Below the pieces are notes generated by a model. That model did not search any database and was not told the origin of the DNA. It saw nothing but the letters and a program-made list of their open reading frames with translations. DNA of 10,661 nucleotides from assembly GCA_964567475.1 (NCBI GenBank), contig CAZMMV010000060.1, forward strand, positions 1 through 10,661, given 5' to 3'. How positions within the stretch are numbered: position 1 is the first letter of the stretch; each line of letters starts with the position of its first letter. Shown here piece after piece: positions 6,198 to 10,661 of this stretch. The translations under genes and the position numbers were made by a program. This stretch comes from CAZMMV01 sp964567475 (GTDB taxonomy: Bacteria; Bacillota; Clostridia; Tissierellales; Tissierellaceae).

Positions 6198-7070
6198 ATG
6201 GAGAAAATGAAATTTACTGTTTTAGGAGGAGATGAAAGGAGTCTTTGCCTAGCATACGAACTTATGGAGGATGGACATCATGTTAAGATATTTGGCTTTG
6301 ATAAATTAGAGAAGAAACTAGATATAGAAGAAAGCAGCAGTTTAAGAGAGGCTATAAAGGATGCAGATATAATAATAGGTCCATTACCTTTTACTAGAGA
6401 CGAAAAAACTATAAATGCACCATTTTATTCGGGAAAAATAGATATAAATAATGTGATTAAACTTGTTCATAGTGAGCAGTTGTTAACGGTAGGAAAAGTA
6501 GATGAGGATATATTAGAATTATTTAATAAAAATAATATAAATATTAAAGATTATTTCCATAGAGAAGAAATGCAAATATTAAATGCCATACCTACGGCAG
6601 AAGGAGCTATTGAATTAGCAATGGCTGAAATGCCAATAACTATTCATGGATCAAATATATTGATATTGGGTTATGGAAGGATTGGAAAAGTTCTAAGCAA
6701 AATGATTCAAGGAATAGGAGCTACTGTATATGTGGCAGCTAGAAAATATTCAGATATTGCTTGGATAAAATCCTGTGGATATAATCCAGTGCTATTTAAG
6801 GATATAGAAGAACATCTATATAATATGGATTTGGTATTTAATACAGTTCCTGAATTAATTTTAGATGAATATATGTTAAATAAATTTAATGGTAAGTCTA
6901 TAGTTATAGATTTAGCTTCAAAACCAGGTGGTGTAGATTTTGAAAAGGCAGAAGCATTAGGTGTTAAGGTAAATCATGCATTGGGATTACCTGGCAAGGC
7001 AGCACCAGTTACTGCAGCAAGGGTAATAAAGGAGACTGTTTATAATATAGTAAGAGAATGGGGGGTTTAA
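6198..7070 (+). CDS. dpaA: Dipicolinate synthase subunit A
   Basis: DpaA (SpoVFA) with DpaB oxidises the dihydrodipicolinate-pathway intermediate made by DapA to dipicolinic acid in the sporulating mother cell; calcium-DPA then fills the spore core. The 290-residue length is normal. An N-terminal domain begins MKFTVLGGDERS, a typical DpaA opening. A second Rossmann domain has the dinucleotide loop GYGRIG at 158-163, preceded by NAIPTAEGAIELAM. The family tail motif LGLPGKAAPVTAA is near the C-terminus. The start at 6198 follows GGAGGGA by a few bases; ATG at 6207 is a weaker alternative. dpaB starts 1 nt after the stop, so the two are co-transcribed. The promoter (sigma-K in Bacillus) lies in the assembly gap and cannot be checked. 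Confidence 0.95.
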   Translation: MEKMKFTVLGGDERSLCLAYELMEDGHHVKIFGFDKLEKKLDIEESSSLREAIKDADIIIGPLPFTRDEKTINAPFYSGKIDINNVIKLVHSEQLLTVGKVDEDILELFNKNNINIKDYFHREEMQILNAIPTAEGAIELAMAEMPITIHGSNILILGYGRIGKVLSKMIQGIGATVYVAARKYSDIAWIKSCGYNPVLFKDIEEHLYNMDLVFNTVPELILDEYMLNKFNGKSIVIDLASKPGGVDFEKAEALGVKVNHALGLPGKAAPVTAARVIKETVYNIVREWGV

Positions 7071-7071
7071 T

Positions 7072-7647
7072 ATGTCATTAAAGGGAAAGAAAATTGGAAT
7101 TGCAATTACAGGGTCATCATGTAACTTCTCAAAGGTTTTTCCAGAAATAGAAAAACTAGCTAATGAAGGTGCAGATATATATCCTATATTATCAAAAGCA
7201 GCTACATTTGACACTAGATTTGGAAAAGCAGAGGATTGGAAGGAAAAGCTTAAAAAGATAACAGGAAAAGAATTGATACAAACAATAGTAGAAGCAGAAC
7301 CAGTTGGGCCAAAGCTAGATTTAGATATATTAGTAGTTGTACCTTGCACAGGAAATACAGCTGGGAAACTAGCCAATGGAATAACTGATACATCTGTTAC
7401 AATGGCTGTTAAGGCTCATTTGAGAAATAATAAGCCAGTAGTGTTGGCTATAGCTACAAATGATGGATTGGGTGTCAGTGCCAAAAATATAGGTCTTCTT
7501 ATAAATATGAAGAATATCTATTTTGTACCTTTTGGTCAAGACAATCCAGAAGGAAAACCTAAGTCATTAGTTGCTAAATTTACTAAGTTAATACCTACTA
7601 TAGAAGAAGGACTTATGGGAAATCAAGTTCAACCAATTTTAGTTTAA
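7072..7647 (+). CDS. dpaB: Dipicolinate synthase subunit B (flavoprotein family)
   Basis: DpaB (SpoVFB) is the second subunit of dipicolinate synthase and belongs to the flavoprotein/UbiX-CoaC-like fold family. It is 191 residues long, as expected. The N-terminal strand KIGIAITGSSCNF fits the nucleotide/flavin phosphate loop. The stretch DILVVVPCTGNTAGKLANGITDTSVTMAVKAH (quoted in parts: VVVPCTGNTAGKLANG, TDTSVTMAVKAH) and the following PVVLAIATNDGLG are highly characteristic of SpoVFB. It overlaps nothing, follows dpaA by 1 nt, and its RBS (GGGGGG) lies inside the dpaA end. The stop codon runs into a long shared terminator that also ends the convergent aspartate kinase gene. asd, dapG and dapA follow in Bacillus; here only a kinase (inverted) and dapA are nearby. 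Confidence 0.95.
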   Translation: MSLKGKKIGIAITGSSCNFSKVFPEIEKLANEGADIYPILSKAATFDTRFGKAEDWKEKLKKITGKELIQTIVEAEPVGPKLDLDILVVVPCTGNTAGKLANGITDTSVTMAVKAHLRNNKPVVLAIATNDGLGVSAKNIGLLINMKNIYFVPFGQDNPEGKPKSLVAKFTKLIPTIEEGLMGNQVQPILV

Positions 7648-7689
7648 TATTAAAAGCTCTTACCTAAATAGGTAAGAGCTTTTAATATT
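7646..7689. terminator. Bidirectional terminator shared by dpaB and the convergent aspartate kinase gene
   Basis: A perfect 20-bp stem (7646-7665 with 7670-7689, loop AAAT) contains the GC-rich core GCTCTTACCT and AT-rich flanks. It overlaps the stop codons of both genes (7645-7647 plus strand, 7690-7688 minus strand), so each transcript ends almost at its stop. Confidence 0.92.
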
Positions 7690-8674
7690 AATTTAAGAAA
7701 TAATCATATAAATCTTTAGCATAAGAGTTTGCTTTATCTAAATTAGTAACTATGCTAACTTTATTTTTAAAGTAATTGATTTTTAATATTTCTACAGTAT
7801 TTATTTTTAAATAATCTCCTAGTTTCTTTTTTATCATTTTTCTATCTTCTTCTTTAAATAAGACTGATATTATAGCCATATTATCTTTATTTTTTAAAGC
7901 TATTCCTATTATATTTCTAGAAGAACTTTTCTTATTAGATATAATTGTTCCTGGACCTTCCAGATTATTTGAACAGATTTTTATAGGAATATTAAAAGCT
8001 TTTCCTGCTAGTACAGCCCTTGAATGTATTACTTTAGCTCCATTTTCTGCTAAAAGATACATATCATCATAAGATATATTTTCAATATATTTAGTATAAG
8101 GAACTATATTAGGATCAATAAGGGCAAGGCCAGGTACATCAGTAAATATATCTACTCTTTCTGCATTTAAATATCCTCCTAAGGTTACTGCAGTTATATC
8201 ACTACCACCTCTGCCTAAGGTGGTAATTTCATTATCTATATTACAACCTTGGAAACCAGCTACAACAACAACTTTATCATTTCTAATATGTTTTAAAATC
8301 TTGGAAATATCTATGTTTAAAATTTCACTTGAATTAAAATCACTGTTTGTTAGTATACCAGCTTGAAATCCCATTAAAGCTTCAGATGGGATACCTGCTG
8401 TATCTAATAAATGAGAAATAGTTGAAGATGAAATTGTTTCACCACAGGACATAATTAAATCTTTTTTCTTAGGATCGATTATTTTATTTATTTTCTTTAG
8501 TTGTCCAATTAATGTATCAGTTGCATAGGGGTCGCCTTTTCTTCCCATTGCTGAAACCACTATAACTAATTTATTACCTTCACTAATACATTTTTTTACG
8601 TGGGTTAATAAACTTTTTAGATTGGAAGGGTCCCTAAGGGATGTTCCACCATATTTTTGAATAAAAATCCCCAT
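7688..8674 (-). CDS. Aspartate kinase, short form with reduced regulatory domain
   Basis: Aspartokinase phosphorylates L-aspartate, the first step toward lysine, diaminopimelate, dipicolinate, threonine and methionine. The kinase domain (about 1-248) is intact: KYGGTS at 7-12, SCGETISSS near 77, GRGGSD at 154-159, DIFTDVPG with the following DPNIV, and AKVIHSRAV. What follows is only about 75 residues (254-328), enough for one ACT-like unit; usual enzymes (about 400 residues, such as LysC or DapG) carry two. The first Met of the longest frame (8746) has no RBS. The ATG at 8674 follows GGGGGAG (8688-8682) by 7 nt and gives MGIFIQKYGG, the standard opening. It lies between dpaAB and dapA but on the opposite strand. 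A role feeding DPA synthesis is likely from context; a general lysine or threonine role is not excluded. Confidence 0.9.
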   Translation of the reverse strand: MGIFIQKYGGTSLRDPSNLKSLLTHVKKCISEGNKLVIVVSAMGRKGDPYATDTLIGQLKKINKIIDPKKKDLIMSCGETISSSTISHLLDTAGIPSEALMGFQAGILTNSDFNSSEILNIDISKILKHIRNDKVVVVAGFQGCNIDNEITTLGRGGSDITAVTLGGYLNAERVDIFTDVPGLALIDPNIVPYTKYIENISYDDMYLLAENGAKVIHSRAVLAGKAFNIPIKICSNNLEGPGTIISNKKSSSRNIIGIALKNKDNMAIISVLFKEEDRKMIKKKLGDYLKINTVEILKINYFKNKVSIVTNLDKANSYAKDLYDYFLN

Positions 8675-8681
8675 ACATATT

Positions 8682-8688
8682 CTCCCCC
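8682..8688 (-). promoter_or_regulatory. RBS fixing the aspartate kinase start
   Basis: On the minus strand GGGGGAG lies 7 nt before the ATG at 8674. The upstream in-frame ATG at 8746 is preceded by AT-rich sequence with no Shine-Dalgarno match, and the residues it would add have no counterpart in aspartate kinases. Confidence 0.8.
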
Positions 8689-8708
8689 ATATAAAATTTT
8701 CTAAGAAT

Positions 8709-8720
8709 TGTCCTAGGACA
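8709..8720. promoter_or_regulatory. 12-bp perfect palindrome in the aspartate kinase leader
   Basis: TGTCCTAGGACA is a perfect palindrome with a GC-rich centre, unusual in this AT-rich spacer. It lies about 20 bp upstream of the kinase RBS and just downstream of a weak minus-strand -10 (TATGAT, 8738-8733). That is a plausible operator position; no known regulator is recognised. Confidence 0.4.
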
Positions 8721-8780
8721 TAATTAGTTAATATCATAGTATTCATGAAGACTTTAATGGTTAAAGCTGTTTTATTATTA

Positions 8781-8807
8781 ACAAATTTATATGAAAATCA
8801 TAAAATA
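8781..8807 (+). promoter_or_regulatory. Candidate sporulation sigma-K-like promoter of dapA
   Basis: CATAAAATA (8799-8807) matches the sigma-K -10 consensus CATANNNTA, with AACA at 8780-8783 supplying the AC of the -35 at a 15-bp spacing. Sigma-E -10 boxes are similar (CATANNNT), so either mother-cell factor could fit. The start would lie about 25 nt before the dapA RBS region. The motif is short and AT-rich, so chance occurrence is possible. Confidence 0.45.
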
Positions 8808-8850
8808 CATTATAAAGATTAATAAATTATAAAAGGGGAAGTGGATTTAT

Positions 8851-9726
8851 ATGAAAGACTGGGGAAGATTAATTACTGCTATGATAACACCTTTTCATGA
8901 AGATTTAAGTGTAAATTATGAAATGGCTGTTAAGTTGGCTAAAAAATTAGTAAAAGAGGGCAATACTGCCCTTGTAATAACAGGAACTACTGGTGAAGCA
9001 CCAACCTTAACAAGGGAAGAAAAGTTCAAATTATATAAAACAATTAAAGAAAATGTTGATGTTCCTATTATAGCTGGTGTAGGTACTAATTCAACAGATA
9101 TAACTATTGAGAATGCTTTAGATGCTAAAAGGGCAGGGGTAGATGGTTTATTAGTAGTTGTACCATATTATAATAAGCCAGACCAAGATTCATTGTATGA
9201 ACATTTTAAGAAAGTGGCAAAATCTATAGATTTACCTATTATGCTATATAATGTACCAGGTAGAACGGGTTCTAATTTAATGCCTGAAACTGTTGAAAAA
9301 TTATCAAAAATAGATAATATAGTAGCTTTAAAAGAAGCAAGTGGAGATATGCTACAATTAGCTAAGATTATAAAATTAGTAGCAGAGGATTTTAGAGTAT
9401 ATTCTGGTGATGATATAGTTCTACTTCCATCTATGTCAATAGGGGCTTATGGAATAGTTAGTGTATGTTCTCATGTAGTTAGTGGTGACATTAAAGAAAT
9501 GATAGAAGCTTTTCTAGCAGGAGATGTTTTAAAAGCCCAGACAATACATTTAAAACTTTTAAATATATTTCAAACATTATTTATGATAAGCAATCCAATA
9601 CCTGTAAAAGCAGCTTTAAACATGATGGGTATAGATGTAGGAGGACTCAGACTACCCTTAACACCAGCAAGGAAATATGTCTTAGATGAGGTTAAAGAGG
9701 AACTAGAGAATTTAGAAATCATATAA
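8851..9726 (+). CDS. dapA: 4-hydroxy-tetrahydrodipicolinate synthase
   Basis: DapA condenses pyruvate with aspartate semialdehyde, the committed step to diaminopimelate, lysine and dipicolinate. The 291-residue TIM barrel is complete. It has GTTGEAPTL at 45-53, Tyr107 in PYYNKP, Tyr133 in YNVPGRTG with Arg138 as the substrate carboxylate contact, and the Schiff-base Lys161 in ALKEASGD. At positions that bind lysine in the feedback-inhibited E. coli enzyme, this protein has Arg55, Lys58 and Ile84 in place of His53, His56 and Glu84. That pattern resembles lysine-insensitive Gram-positive enzymes. A purine-rich RBS region (AAAAGGGGAAGTGGA) precedes the ATG. It is divergent from the aspartate kinase gene and near dpaAB, whose product uses its product. 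A second, housekeeping dapA elsewhere is possible. Confidence 0.95.
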   Translation: MKDWGRLITAMITPFHEDLSVNYEMAVKLAKKLVKEGNTALVITGTTGEAPTLTREEKFKLYKTIKENVDVPIIAGVGTNSTDITIENALDAKRAGVDGLLVVVPYYNKPDQDSLYEHFKKVAKSIDLPIMLYNVPGRTGSNLMPETVEKLSKIDNIVALKEASGDMLQLAKIIKLVAEDFRVYSGDDIVLLPSMSIGAYGIVSVCSHVVSGDIKEMIEAFLAGDVLKAQTIHLKLLNIFQTLFMISNPIPVKAALNMMGIDVGGLRLPLTPARKYVLDEVKEELENLEII

Positions 9727-9731
9727 AATAT

Positions 9732-9777
9732 AAAAAACGAGATTAGGTTATTAATTGTCCTAATCTCGTTTTTTTTA
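9732..9777. terminator. Bidirectional terminator between dapA and pncB
   Basis: A 16-bp stem (9732-9747 with 9759-9774, 11-nt loop) has the core CGAGATTAGG and A6/T-tract flanks on both sides. It begins 5 nt after the dapA stop and lies just past the stop of the convergent pncB gene. Confidence 0.9.
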
Positions 9778-9782
9778 TATTC

Positions 9783-10661
9783 TTATTTATGTTTTTTTAA
9801 TAGTTGATCCTTAATATCCCATAAATCTTTAGATAAGTCTACAATGTATCTATGAGGTTTTTCAATTCTTTTAACTTCATCCCACATTGTATCAAGTTGA
9901 TCTTTACAAAAGTCTTGTATTTCATGAACATCTGGACTTTCATATATACAATTTCCATCTTCAAATATTTTAACTAATAGTTTTTTAGCATAAAAATCAG
10001 TTAAAGTTTTTGTCTTCCAAGTATATACAGGATGAAATATTTCATAAGGCTTAGTATCGTCTATTTCTTCATCAAATAGGGTAATAACATCTGCAATAGC
10101 TTTATCTGTTTTTCTTTCATATAATCTGTATACTTGTTTAAAACATGGTGTTGTTATTTTTCCAACATTTTCACTAATTTTAATAGTAGGGATAAGTTCT
10201 CCATCCTTTTCAATTGTAGTTAGCTTATATACGCCACCAAAAACAGGTTGAGATTTTGCCGTTATAAGTCTTTCTCCAACACCAAAGCTGTCTACTCTAG
10301 CACCTTGTACAAGTAAATCTCTAATGACATATTCATCTAAGGAACTAGATGCAACTATATCACAATCTTGAAAACCTTCTTTATCTAATATCCTTCTACA
10401 TTCTTTAGATAAATATGCAATATCTCCGCTATCAATTCTAATGCCTTTTGGTCTAAATCCTAGAGGAACTACTATTTCTTTGAATACTTTAATAGCATTT
10501 GGTAACCCTTCGTTTAAAGTGTTGTAAGTATCAACTAAAAGAACACAATTATCAGGATATACCTTAGCATATGCTTCAAAGGCTTCTAATTCAGTAGGAA
10601 ACATTTGAACCCAGCTATGGGCCATAGTTCCTAAAGCAGGGATTTTAAAATCTCTATCTAC
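9783..10661 (-). CDS. pncB: Nicotinate phosphoribosyltransferase, C-terminal part (5' end outside window)
   Basis: PncB joins nicotinate to PRPP, with ATP hydrolysis, to give nicotinate mononucleotide for NAD salvage in the cytoplasm. The frame stays open to the window edge: 12 codons precede the internal ATG at 10625, so 292 codons are visible of a family length near 480-490. GTMAHSW at the visible N-terminal end carries the histidine that is phosphorylated in the catalytic cycle. LLVDTYNTL, then RPKGIRIDSGDIAYLSKE with the phosphate-binding barrel end, IVASSSLDEY, and SFGVGERLITAKSQPVFGGVYKL are all standard NAPRTase segments. The C-terminal portion (PVYTWKTKT onward) is the added domain of the larger bacterial form. 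It converges on dapA, with a shared terminator; no functional link to DPA synthesis is implied. Confidence 0.95.
   Translation of the reverse strand, partial: VDRDFKIPALGTMAHSWVQMFPTELEAFEAYAKVYPDNCVLLVDTYNTLNEGLPNAIKVFKEIVVPLGFRPKGIRIDSGDIAYLSKECRRILDKEGFQDCDIVASSSLDEYVIRDLLVQGARVDSFGVGERLITAKSQPVFGGVYKLTTIEKDGELIPTIKISENVGKITTPCFKQVYRLYERKTDKAIADVITLFDEEIDDTKPYEIFHPVYTWKTKTLTDFYAKKLLVKIFEDGNCIYESPDVHEIQDFCKDQLDTMWDEVKRIEKPHRYIVDLSKDLWDIKDQLLKKHK

Noticed and set aside
6987..7376. Open frame of 129 codons on the minus strand
   Set aside because: It overlaps the dpaA end and most of dpaB, both strongly identified, and has no RBS or family resemblance.
8675..8746. 24-residue N-terminal extension of the aspartate kinase
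   Set aside because: No RBS before the ATG at 8746, the added residues precede the conserved kinase opening, and a strong RBS lies before the ATG at 8674.

Overview
The window is AT-rich DNA (roughly 30% G+C by eye) with strong AGGAGG-type ribosome binding sites and many T-tailed hairpins, as in Clostridia. The dipicolinate synthase genes dpaA and dpaB indicate an endospore former. Cluster I clostridia typically lack dpaAB, so a Peptostreptococcales/Tissierellales-like organism is plausible; this placement is inference. The sequence is a scaffold: a run of 100 Ns (6083-6182) separates two contigs.

Left contig (1-6082), all genes on the plus strand: the 3' end of serS with a strong terminator; a lipoprotein M1-family metallopeptidase; a DacF-type D-Ala-D-Ala carboxypeptidase; a tRNA-Arg(CCU) gene with its own promoter, followed 17 nt later by tadA (tRNA adenosine deaminase) in apparently the same transcription unit; an NSS-family sodium:amino-acid symporter; and a short coiled-coil protein of unknown function. 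Between the last two lies a compact minus-strand unit: extended -10 box, 16-bp palindrome, strong RBS, 13-codon ORF and a shared bidirectional terminator. It is the best candidate for something undescribed here, but it is speculative.

Right contig (6183-10661): dpaA and dpaB form a tight operon for dipicolinic acid (spore core DPA) synthesis. A short aspartate kinase converges on them from the minus strand, and dapA (dihydrodipicolinate synthase) is divergent from that kinase. Bacillus has spoVFA-spoVFB-asd-dapG-dapA in one direction; here asd is absent and the kinase is inverted. dapA has a mother-cell sigma-like -10 (CATAAAATA) upstream, its residues at the lysine-effector positions differ from the lysine-sensitive type, and the kinase has room for only about one ACT domain. 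Together these suggest a branch tuned to make DPA during sporulation. The window ends in a minus-strand nicotinate phosphoribosyltransferase (pncB), cut by the window edge and convergent with dapA.

Most genes are separated by clear intrinsic terminators, so most are monocistronic. The exceptions are dpaAB and tRNA-Arg/tadA. No insertion sequence, prophage, CRISPR array or defence gene was recognised.
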